This document shows positions 51,591 to 60,750 of a stretch of DNA of 64,000 bases, piece by piece. Every line of letters starts with the position of its first letter. Position 1 is the stretch's first letter. The notes under the pieces were generated by a model that saw nothing but the letters and a program-made list of their open reading frames with translations, was not told the DNA's origin and did no database searches. The stretch lies in the NCBI GenBank assembly GCA_027186245.1, contig CP114496.1, positions 1,123,501-1,187,500 on the forward strand, written 5' to 3'. Made by a program: the position numbers and the translations under genes. This DNA is from Coriaria nepalensis (taxonomy: Eukaryota; Streptophyta; Magnoliopsida; Cucurbitales; Coriariaceae).

Positions 51591-51982
51591 ATGTACGCCA
51601 ACCCGAATGCTGTAAGATTCCTTATCAGCCAGCATAAGAGAGATAATCATCAAAAGTTAATCTAAGAGTTAGAGAAATTAAGGAACTCTAAATTTTAACT
51701 TTAAGGAGTCTATGGAAGAGCGTGAATCAAGAAATAAAAATGATGATTTGGAAACATGTGGGGCCATAAAATAATCATCCAAAACTTTCGGGGCCAAAAC
51801 AGGATATGTGGAAACCAATGTGCCATAAAGATATTTTTTTGATACTTATGGGGTCAAAATCAATATTCCAGAAACTTCCGGACTCGAACTTCGTCTTCAA
51901 CCTGTCGCAGGCGTGTGGGGCTTGTGGAGAGAGTGAAGCCCACTCGGAGAGAACTCTCCAGAGAGTGTCGGAGAGTACGAAT

Positions 51983-52666
51983 TCATCCGCGTTGGATTGG
52001 CTGCCCGAAAAAATCTGAGATTCTCGTCTGTCGCCAATGTGGTTTTTTTTTTTTTTTTTCGAAAGAAGAAGGTTTCGTTCCACAATCTGTAGAACGGTGT
52101 ATGTATGTAGGCTGTGCAGGTGAGTCCAATCTCATCCGTTTTGGATGATCGGAAGTTGATTCATCTTCATTTCTCTTGCATTTGTTTACTTCAACATGAT
52201 TATTTACTGTACTGTTGCCTTGAGTATCCTCCCATTGAAAGAAAGAACAAGCACCATATCCCTTCTTAATGGGGCAGACGAAGAAGTTTCGACCTGCATT
52301 TGGTCCATAAAGTATAGTAGACCTACTAGCAATTCCAGCACGACAAGAACAAATGGGATAGGGTTGAGTAGTGCGGCAAGCTGTCTCATCAGGCCTCACT
52401 TGATCACACCATTTAAATGTGCTGCATTTGCTCCCGTTAATGCCAGGGCAGGAATAGTAGAGTCTGTCGGGGTTCTTTTCAGAGTGGGAGAGCTTGACAA
52501 GGCAAGTACCGTAACCGCAGGGGCAGGGGAAGATGGGCACATCGGTAGCGTGGGTGGAGGAAGAGGGTGTGGCAGCGCATGGCTTAGATTTGGTTGGAGT
52601 CTTAAAGGGACAGTCTTTGACCCAGTGGCCCTTCTGAAGGCAGTGGAAACACGAATCTTGTTGCAT
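51983..52666 (-). CDS. CCHC zinc-knuckle protein with two GRF zinc fingers and a PIP-box-like tail
   Basis: Minus-strand single-frame ORF of 227 codons from ATG at 52666. Order of parts: zinc knuckle CFHCLQKGHWVKDC (CX2CX4HX4C, residues ~5-18); GRF finger 1, from CPCGYGTC to CSTFKW (about 49-88); GRF finger 2, from ICSCRAGIASRS to CSFFQWED (about 104-147); a basic, poorly conserved linker with KRMRLDSP and a Lys run; and near the C-terminus QTRISDFF, which fits the PCNA-interacting pattern QxxIxxFF. GRF fingers bind single-stranded DNA in APE2 and topoisomerase III, so a nuclear DNA-linked role is inferred. The frame stays open 5' of the ATG (ASIEKRRM), so an upstream exon or start could exist; I see no clear one. 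No intron is required. Confidence 0.8.
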   Translation of the reverse strand: MQQDSCFHCLQKGHWVKDCPFKTPTKSKPCAATPSSSTHATDVPIFPCPCGYGTCLVKLSHSEKNPDRLYYSCPGINGSKCSTFKWCDQVRPDETACRTTQPYPICSCRAGIASRSTILYGPNAGRNFFVCPIKKGYGACSFFQWEDTQGNSTVNNHVEVNKCKRNEDESTSDHPKRMRLDSPAQPTYIHRSTDCGTKPSSFEKKKKKPHWRQTRISDFFGQPIQRG

Positions 52667-53215
52667 TCTCCGCTTCTCTATGCTAGCGGCCCCGGTGCGG
52701 GTATCAGAGGTATAAACCCAGGAAAAGTTTCAGCAAGAAAAAGAAAGAGCAGAAGATCAAGATGATAGAAATTATAACTGTAGAAATATTTGGTATTGAA
52801 TTGGATATGTACAAAGGATACTGCCTTACTTAAAGGAAACAACAACTAATGAAAAAAAAAGTAAGAAAAAAAAGAGTGAGGCTGCTGCCTTCTTTTTCTT
52901 CAATAATTTTAGATGAACATTGAACATCTTTTATTAACTTTTGTCAATTCTTAGACATTAAAAAATAACTTAGCGAAGAAGTTATTATCACAAAGACATA
53001 AGCTTTTGACCTACATATCTGACATTGAACATCTTTTATTAACTTTTGGCGCCACTAACTTCCTTCCTCAGGAAGTAAGACAACCACGCTGCAGCAAGTG
53101 TCCTTACAGGTATAAATTTTGGCCTCCTTCATCTTCAACAAACACCTCTAGGCTGTATCTTAATCCTCTAGTCTTAATTAACTCTTCTTTCCTCTCTTTG
53201 CCACCCAATTAATCT
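52667..53215. promoter_or_regulatory. Divergent intergenic region between the GRF gene and NEN-A
   Basis: About 550 bp with the two genes pointing away from each other. It includes the second copy of the short dispersed repeat (52989-53070) and a partial echo at 52916-52945 (ACATTGAACATCTTTTATTA). The NEN-A leader after 53100 is pyrimidine-rich (CTTCTTTCCTCTCTTTGCC). Confidence 0.4.
52989..53070 (+). repeat. Short dispersed repeat (copy 2)
   Basis: Second copy of the repeat at 51505-51590, ending about 145 bp before the start codon of NEN-A. Confidence 0.65.
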
Positions 53216-55539
53216 ATGGAGCCGACCCAAGACCGATCCGAGATCGTGTTCTTTGATTTGGAGACAACGCTACCACCAAGTGTAGCCATTTGGGAGTTTG
53301 GAGCTATCCTCGTTTGCGCTAAAACCCTCGTTGAGGTCAATCAGCCGTACTCTATTATTGTTCAACTCAATGATCCCGACTTCTTCTCCGACTTGCCTGC
53401 TCGGGTTGATGACATGACTCGTAATGAAATCCGTTCCGGCCCTACTTTTGCCCAAATCGCAGATACAGTTTACGATATCCTTCATGGTCTCTCTCTCCCC
53501 CCCTTTATATGTGTGATTGCTTGGGTTATCAATGACAAAAAGTAATATTAATTTTTTGAATGAATGTATAGGGCGAATTTGGGCAGGTCACAACATATTG
53601 ACGCATGATTGTGTGGTGCTAAAGAAGGCATATGAAGGCATTGGTAAACGTGCTCCAGTACCTAAGGATACAATCGATACACTTGATTTTTTGAGCTACA
53701 ATTTTGGAAGGAGAGCTGATCGGATGAAGGTTCTGAAAAATCCTCTCTTGTTATTGTTGATTTCTTATATAATTAAGAATGAATTTTAAGGATTTTACAA
53801 TTTCAGGAATTTATCTGGAAATGTTTATGTTTGGATGAAAATAAATTATACATTATTTAAGATTAAGATTAATATATATATTTTTAAAAATCCAAAATAG
53901 AAAAAAAAAGAAAGATAGAATAATCCCTTGCATTAGGTCTATGCAAGAGTTGATGTTGAAGTTAGGGGTGGTACTGGTTTAGATTATGGTTGTCCTGCAG
54001 TCCCGGAATCGGTACGGGTACCATCGTGATTGAAACGGGACCGAGATTACGCAAAAACACGGTTTTCTTTTTCTTTTTAACCCCAACTGTCAAAACAAGA
54101 GTTAATGCCATAGCTTATCTGGTACCAAAATTTGGTACTAGTATCACCGAATTCAAGACTCCGGGTTGGGACGGGAAATTTTATTCCACCCTTTAGTTGT
54201 TGCCACCGAAATGGGACGTACGTTATTTCTTATATTAGTTGCATATTTGATACATTCATATCTCTCGTATGAAGCCTTTTAGTCAATTTTATCTTCTTCT
54301 ACATTTGAGTCTTTAACATGTTTGTCTAACTCATGTAGATGGCTAGTCTGGCTAAATATTTCCACCTTCCAGAGCAAACACACAGGTAAACTAGTTAATT
54401 CTTCCAGAAATAGTCAAGAGAGAGAGATATTAAACCCTAACCCTAGCCCTTTTCTTTCTTCTCTAAATAATGATGATTCTATATGTAGGAGTTTGGATGA
54501 TGTCAAGTTGAACCTTCAAGTTCTCAGGCATTGTGCAGCGATCATGTTCATGGTAATTCAATTGCGCATCAAATTATAGATTTCTGGAAAACAGTTACTT
54601 ATACTAAGCAGATAAAAATACTGACACTATCATTTCACGTGAAATGATCACAATTTACAATACCTTTCAATCAGTTACTTTTTGACCTAGACACAAACTC
54701 CGACGTAATCTTAATCTTGAGAATTTCAGGAATCAAGCCTGCCAAAAATATTCACCGACGGTAATTTCTTAGAGCCTGGAGATGTGACTATTTCTTCGCT
54801 CAGTGCATCTTTAATCCATCCCTATCAAGGAGGAATATCCACAATAAAATTGTTGCACAATGAAGTCCCTCTGCACATCTTTTGTTCTGATCTGAAAGTT
54901 CGGTTCGGGATCAATAGCAATTATTTTGATCAAGCTGGTCGCCCTAAGTTGAGTTTAGTGGTCGATTTGCCAGAAAAATTGTGTGAACTACTTTACGCAT
55001 GTGATCATGTGGCAAAGACAGCATTTTCATATTCTCAAAGCAGCTCTCAGTGGGCCTCAGTTGTTGACAACAGAGATAGGTACCCCACAGTGAAATTGAA
55101 GTAAGTCTTAACCTTGCCCTATTTATATCAAAACTCTATGGAAGCAATTCATCTTTACCAGTTCTAACATTGGAACAACGTGTATTTAAGTGAACTGTAC
55201 TACACTACATACTACTTTTAAAAATGGAGAGAAATTAAATCTGAAACTCTATTGAGTAATATATATATACTTTTATTTTATTCTTGCAGCATTCCGTACT
55301 TGAGTAGAGAAGGTACCAAATATGCCACGGATATATACCAACAAGAATCTCCTAACACAACACCAAGGCTTCTTACATCTAGTGAAGTTGGTTTTGAAGA
55401 GCTTCATGACTTGTTCCCTCCTGGAGCCACTATGGATGCGTTCTTTTCATTCGAATTCTACGATGTCGTTCGTGATAAGAAAGCAGGTATTCGCTTAGTG
55501 GCAAAAAGGTTGATCTTATTTAAAACTGTTGGATATTAA
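53216..55539 (+). CDS. NEN1/2-like DEDDh exonuclease, short form (NEN-A)
   Basis: Six exons, 53216-53486, 53572-53729, 54339-54385, 54489-54552, 54730-55100 and 55290-55539, give about 386 residues. The exonuclease domain (residues 1-~180) has Exo I FFDLETT, Exo II GHNILTHDC and Exo III THRSLDDVKLN, so the D-E-D-H-D set is present. The conserved plant C-terminal part follows (IKLLHNEVPL, DLKVRFGIN, GRPKLSLVVD, GIRLVAKRL). NEN proteins of Arabidopsis are targets of NAC45/NAC86 and take part in nuclear DNA breakdown when sieve elements lose their nucleus; cellular role here is inferred. Compared with the neighbouring paralogue it lacks a ~111-residue Ser-rich linker. Intron 1 has the weak donor GTCTCT, also used by the paralogue. 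Intron 2 may carry a hAT-like insert. Confidence 0.9.
53965..54196. mobile_element. Possible hAT-like insert in NEN-A intron 2
   Basis: A GC-richer segment begins TTAGGGGTGG and ends CCACCCTTTAG, so its ends are roughly inverted (GGGGTGG / AGGGTGG). No transposase and no convincing target duplication are visible. The matching intron of the paralogue NEN-B is about 260 bp shorter and lacks this segment. Confidence 0.35.
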
Positions 55540-55656
55540 TCTATTATTAATCCGTATCGTTTTTATCCTCGTTTATAAAGTACTACGAACTACGTAGAGT
55601 TTCGTAGATCATGGGTTTGAAAATGGGGCCACTCGGTAATATCTTCAATAATTGTA

Positions 55657-55739
55657 GTCTTTCTTAAGAAAGAGTTTAATAGACACTCCTGGGTTTTGTC
55701 TTTCTTAAGAAAGAGTTTAATAGACACTCCTGGGTTTTG
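55657..55739 (+). repeat. Exact 41-bp tandem duplication
   Basis: Copies at 55657-55697 and 55698-55738 are identical. Each contains the 16-base perfect palindrome TCTTTCTTAAGAAAGA and the tail ACACTCCTGGGTTTT, which runs into the repeat shared with the RPE 3' flank. Confidence 0.92.
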
Positions 55740-55850
55740 AATCCGTAATAGTGTGGCGGTGTTCTTTGAAACATTTTTCCAAAATAGGTTGAGTATGACT
55801 TTTGCACATCCTAATATCATACTTCTGTTTCGAAACAATAGGTGTATAGA
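55725..55850 (+). repeat. Repeat shared with the RPE 3' flank (copy 2)
   Basis: Matches 50566-50700 (see that entry). It lies about 190 bp beyond the NEN-A stop codon and directly follows the 41-bp duplication. Confidence 0.75.
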
Positions 55851-55996
55851 GAATTGTTAATGTTTGGAGCAAGTGTTTATACCAAAATCCAGCTATGAAC
55901 AACGTTATATCGAAATACTTAGTTCATAGACTCTTCCTGAATTCGAAATATGTAAATATTTTTTCAATCATCTGTGATGATGACTGTACTTCGAGT

Positions 55997-56314
55997 ATGG
56001 ATCAGACTGAAAAACAAGTCAAAACGAGTCCCAGCGTACTCAGTCCAACTCGTCTTCAATTGAGTCCAGAGTTAGCACTCCTTTCTCAACAATTAATCGC
56101 TCATTTCCATTTCACATCTGCATCTCTCATACGCCAATACACAAAAATGAAGCAAACCATGCGCGCGAATAAAGTAAATACAGCAAGGAAAACATTTTCA
56201 GACAGAAAAAAAAAAAAAAAAAACACTGTAGAAGAAGCAGAGAGAATCGAAGCGATCACCTTGAACCGATTCTTGGCCGGTCCGACGGAGAGAGAGAGAG
56301 AGAGCGACTGTTAA
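55997..56314 (+). other. Uncharacterised ORF between the NEN genes
   Basis: From ATG at 55997 the frame is open for about 105 codons. The first 60 residues look protein-like (LSPTRLQLSPELALLSQQLI, then HFTSASLIRQYTKMKQ). The later part includes a Lys run and a Glu-Arg run from (GA)n DNA, as expected of non-coding sequence. A donor-like AAA|GTAAAT occurs at about 56172, so it could be a first exon. I do not recognise the family. It may equally be part of the NEN-B promoter. Confidence 0.22.
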
Positions 56315-56582
56315 AATTGCGTCGGGAAAGAAAGCAGGAGTGAGTAAAACGATGGGTGGACAAAGGGGGCATTTATGTAATTTCACTTTCTAATGGAAAA
56401 CAAAAATAAAGGTGAAACGTTAATGGTACGAACTAAAGCCCAGGATCCAGAACGACGCCGTTGAGATCAAGCCGGCCCAATTTGGCCCAATTTCTAATAG
56501 TCATCGATAAAGTTAGGCGCCATTTTTGTTATCTTCATTCTTCCATTTCACACCTCTCTAGGTCACTCTCTCTGCTCGGTCA
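56315..56582 (+). promoter_or_regulatory. NEN-B proximal promoter and leader
   Basis: The stretch GCCCAATTTGGCCCAATTT (about 56474-56492) repeats GCCCAATTT, a plant proximal-promoter-like motif, and AACGACGCCGTT (56451-56462) is a near palindrome of a type frequent near plant start sites. The last 60 bases are CT-rich and end at the ATG, 56583. Confidence 0.4.
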
Positions 56583-59226
56583 ATGGAGTTAAGTGAAGAC
56601 CGATCGGAGATCGCATTCTTCGACGTAGAGACGACGGTTCCGCTTCAACCAGGTCAAGGGTTTTCCATTTTGGAGTTCGGAGCCATCCTCGTTTGCCCCA
56701 GAAAGCTCGTCGAGCTCGAGAGCTTCTCTACTCTGGTCCAACCCTCCAATCTCACACTAATCTCCTCATTGTCACAAAGATCCAGCGGCATTACTCGTGA
56801 CGGCGTCATTTCTGCCCCCACTTTCGCCGAAATCGCAGATAGGGTTTACGACATTCTTCACGGTCTCTATCCCCCCCCCTCTTCACGGTCATGATATCTG
56901 AGTTATTTTTATATGCCTAAATTTATGTTTGGTACCTGAGAAAATGGAGGAAAATAAGAATTAAAATTTTTTCTGCCTTATGGATGATTTAAAATCAACA
57001 AATAAAAATAAAAATAAAAATAAAAAATCTGTGCTCGAATAACTATCCCTGGTACATAATTTTTTTCTTTTAGCTGTTAGCGTGTTATGGTTCTATATAT
57101 TAAAAGTTACTTTTTTTATATGGATGAAATGTAGGACGGATTTGGGCAGGTCATAACATATTGAGATTCGATTGTGCGAGAATAAGAGAAGCATTTGCCG
57201 AGATCGGTCAGCCTGCCCCAGAACCCAAGGGTACTATTGACTCGCTTGCATTGTTGACACAGAAATTTGGAAGAAGAGCCGGTAATATGAAGGTTCTAAC
57301 TCTTCACTCTCTCTCTGGCTCTGTTCATATTTTGCGTGTGTTAGGAAAATTCATATGAAACCATGAAAAGTTATGAAATTTATGACCTTGTTGCTTTAAA
57401 ATGATAGTTTCACTTGTCTGCTTTCTTTCTTCTTTTTATTTTTTGCTGAGATATAATATGTTATGTGTTGTTATCTAGTTTGATTTATTTGAGGCTTTAT
57501 GATTTAAAAAAAAAAATGGAACTTGGGAATAGTAACTTAACTAATCAGCATATTACAAATTTACAAATCTGAAAAAAGTTGGCTTTGAGATGAGACTATT
57601 AACTTTGTGTCTCTCTCTCTCACTCTCTCTATGTAGATGGCATCTCTTGCTACTTATTTCGGGATTGGACAGCAAACACACAGGTGATTTCTGCACCCTC
57701 ATAAATTTCATACAACGGATACATGAGATACTTTCTCATTAAGGGAAAAGAGAGAGTTTCTTAATTTAATAACCTGACTCTTATCTTCCTTTTTTTGGTG
57801 AACAATGATCCTGCAGAAGTTTGGATGATGTTAGAATGAATCTTGAAGTTCTCAAGTATTGCTCCACAGTCTTGTTCCTGGTACAGTTTTTCCTTTCTTT
57901 TTCAATGTGGGTTAGATTTGTTTAACTGAAAATTTAATTCTCTGCTTCAAACTTATGGATGCTTTGATATTAAAATATAATGAATAAGTAATGGGGTAAA
58001 ACGATTAGCAAAAATCCTGTCTATACCATGCAGGAGTCAAGCCTCCCAGAAATATTCACAGAGAAAAGTTGGGTTTCTCCGAATGCAATTACAAGAAGTC
58101 GTAGTGCTGGAAAATCATCTCCAAGCAGCTCGAGCCTTGACAAGAAAACTAACCTCTCATCAATATCATTATCACCTAGAAATTCACCACGGAGAAGCCA
58201 TCCAATATCATCTATCAGAAGTTCCCTCTCCAAGGAAGGGGTCTCAAATCTGGTTGATTCTCCTGCAACACAATCAGACTCTTTTAACATGACTGCTCTT
58301 ATTGAAGAAATCAAAACCGAATCACTACAAACAGATGTCAAAGTAGAAGAAGAAGAAAAGCAAGAATCAGTACCTAGTGCTCTACTTTCTTCTGAGTTTT
58401 TACATCCTGATGAGGTCTCTATTTCTTCAATAACTGCATCTTTTGTTCCACTCTGTAGAGGGAGCCAGAGAATAAAGTTGTTGCACAATGAAGTTAGCTT
58501 AAAGCTCTGTTGTGCTAGTTTGAAAGTGCGGTTTGGGATAAGTACCAAGTTTGTTGATTATGCTGGCCGTCCTAGGTTGAGTTTTGTAGTGGATGCTTCT
58601 TCGAGTTTATGTAAGGTCCTTGATGCTTGTGATGATGTGGCAAAGAGGTTGTTTTTGGATACTGATAGCGGCTCGGAATGGAGATCTGTCATTAGCCGGA
58701 AGAATGGATTTGTCAACTACCCTACCGTCAGATTGAAGTAAGTTCTTCCTTCCACTCCTCCCTGATATTAAAACTTTTAAACTCGCATCTACTATTTGAT
58801 TAGAAAATCTCACCTTCAAAATGACATCCCAATGTTGAAAAGAGAAAATCGACCGAAACAACTACATGCAATCTACTTGTAATACAATTAAATTCACTAT
58901 TTTTTCCTAAGGATACTTTTGAAATTGAAGCAATGTTAAATGTTTAATGAAGTTATACTGATATTGGAGCTCAAAATGACAGCATCCCTACTGCAGTTTG
59001 TGGGGACATAGCAATATATGCCACGGAGATGTATCAACAAAACTCTTCTTCAAACACCCCACAGAGGCTTATATTTAGCAGATTTGATACCGAAGAGCTT
59101 GGTAACTTGTTCAATCCTGGAACCCTTGTGGATGCGTTCTTTTCATTGGATACTTATGACTTCAAGCAAAGTGCAGGAATCCGATTAGTGGCAAAGAGAT
59201 TGATCATTCACTCCCAAGTAATCTGA
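56583..59226 (+). CDS. NEN1/2-like DEDDh exonuclease, long form (NEN-B)
   Basis: Six exons, 56583-56862, 57135-57292, 57637-57683, 57817-57880, 58034-58737 and 58983-59226, give about 498 residues. The exonuclease domain has FFDVETT, GHNILRFDC and THRSLDDVRMN, so all five DEDDh residues are kept. Exons 2, 3 and 4 have the same lengths as in NEN-A (158, 47 and 64 bp), proving common descent. Exon 5 is 333 bp longer and encodes a Ser/Arg-rich linker (SRSAGKSSPSSSSL, SPRNSPRRSHP) before the shared C-terminal region (IKLLHNEVSL, SLKVRFGIS, GIRLVAKRL). The length matches the usual plant NEN form, so NEN-A is probably the derived one. The role in enucleation-type DNA degradation is inferred from Arabidopsis. 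Confidence 0.93.
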
Positions 59227-59429
59227 CAAGATTTGTTCTTATGCTCTGTTAACATTTCTCTAACAAATAGGCCAACACATTGTTCATGCACTCCTCGAAA
59301 TGCTAGGGCTTGTAAGGTTTTGTAGTTATTAACCAAAGAAGAAAAAAACTATTGAAGAAATGATAAACTTCTCGATTTTAAAAGTAGAGGCTCTGTGAAT
59401 CGAAGTTTGTTCTGATTCTTTTCCTAGTT

Positions 59430-59682
59430 ATTAAATTCACTATTTTTGATCAATTTTGAAAAGAAACATTTGCCTAAGGATCCTTTGGAAATTGAAGGAA
59501 TGTTAAACGTTTAATGAAGATATACTGATATTGGAGCTGAAAATGACAGCATACCTACTGCAGTTTGTGGGGACTGTACAATATACGTCACAGAGATATA
59601 TCAACAAAACTCTTCTTCAAGCACCCCGACAAATGCAAATATTCACCAGATTTGATACTGAAGAGATCGGTAACTTGTTCAA
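59430..59682 (+). pseudogene. Partial duplicate of the NEN-B last exon and its intron end
   Basis: Homologous to about 58885-59117: the acceptor region GATATTGGAGCT-AAAATGACAG and the coding start CATACCTACTGCAGTTTGTG are both retained. A frameshift follows; homology ends at CTTGTTCAAT. The duplicate lacks the rest of the exon and cannot code for the NEN C-terminus. Confidence 0.88.
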
Positions 59683-60070
59683 TAAAAGTTTATTTTATTC
59701 CTCCTGCCATTTATTGGGAATTATGGATTGGTTTGTAATAGGAAGCTACATGATAGGGTTGCTATTAATGCCAATATCATTATTTCTAAGGTTCAGAGGT
59801 GGATTGTTGAAGTCTTTGATTCCGACCTTCTTTACTTACTATGAATGTGCTCTTTTGTATGGTTTGGGTTGTGAAGCTAGGGCTACTATTCCCCGTACAC
59901 CTATAATTTGTGCTTGGTCGCCTTCTTCCTTGTTCATAAGCTCAATACATGCGGTTCTTTCAGCCAATCATCCGGGAAAGCCTCGTGTGGTGGAGTTAAT
60001 AGGAATGGCAATGGAAATGTTTTAGCAGTGTTCTACTATAATCTTCAAAGTGAAAACAATGTATCTTAGT
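59683..60070 (+). mobile_element. Degraded retroelement RNase H (RVT_3-type) fragment
   Basis: Frame from 59932 reads VHKLNTCGSFSQSSGKAS, CGGVNRNGNGNVLAVF and YYNLQSENN. This matches the start of plant non-LTR RNase H domains (KLNTDGS...GKAGCGGVIRDSNGNVLAVF), with the catalytic Asp replaced by Cys. Upstream, QRWIVEVFDSDLL then stops. It abuts the truncated NEN exon. Confidence 0.7.
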
Positions 60071-60750
60071 TTATGTTGAGAATAATGCTGCATGATAATT
60101 TGTCACCACTTCTAAAACGACTTATGGATCATTCCATTCGATTCTTTTTCATCCAATACCCCTCTCTCTCCTCCTAGACCTACCATTAATTATATATATA
60201 ATGGTAGATATGGGGATAAAGAACTATATGCTTTATAAACATTTATTAATATTTTTATTCATGAATATTTGATGGTTTGACTGCCTAGTGCTATTCAATT
60301 TAAATCTAAGTACTGCTTTTCTTTTTGATTGCTTGCTCTTTTCTTCTAGTAATACATGGGAGTACATCGATTCCATTAACTTTTCTTGAGAATATACTCA
60401 ATAAGTAGACATCGAGCTAGCTTAAACAACTTGGCTTTCTTAGATATGTTTCCACCAAAATTTCTGTAATACTATTCCACTTTCCCTACCTCCACCTCAT
60501 CTAGGATTCCTCCTCTCCAAAAAGGGGGGCAAGATAAAAACAAAAAAAGAAACTTAGCTTTAGTATCCTTGTCAAGAATTTAAGAATTAGCTTTTGTCTA
60601 GGTCCACAAATTTAAAAATGGAAAACAGTGAGAGGTTCTAGTTTGAACATCTTTGCTTCATCAAGGGTATAGATGATTAGGTAGAAGCTAGTGAAGAGCT
60701 TATTCAATCAACCCACTTATTAGTACGTAATAGTGATCGAAGGGAAAACA
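60071..60750. other. Intergenic gap
   Basis: Contains a hairpin with perfect 9-bp arms, CTACCATTA and TAATGGTAG, around an AT spacer near 60180-60207. No gene is seen. Confidence 0.5.

Larger units (their letters stand above)
50556..51982. other. Intergenic DNA between RPE and the zinc-finger gene
   Basis: RPE 3' UTR first, containing a shared repeat (separate entry). A C run occurs at 50838-50852. The second half contains a copy of a short dispersed repeat at 51505-51590. No gene is visible. Confidence 0.5.

Noticed and set aside
52196..52765. 189-codon plus-strand ORF opposite the GRF protein
   Set aside because: The minus strand encodes three recognisable zinc-binding modules; the plus frame has no motif and is a shadow.
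58021..58548. 175-codon minus-strand ORF over NEN-B exon 5
   Set aside because: Antisense of a low-complexity Ser/Glu-rich linker; no independent support.
59531..60025. 164-codon ORF taken as a new membrane protein
   Set aside because: Its first part is a shifted reading of a duplicated NEN exon and its second part is an out-of-frame reading of an RNase H relic.
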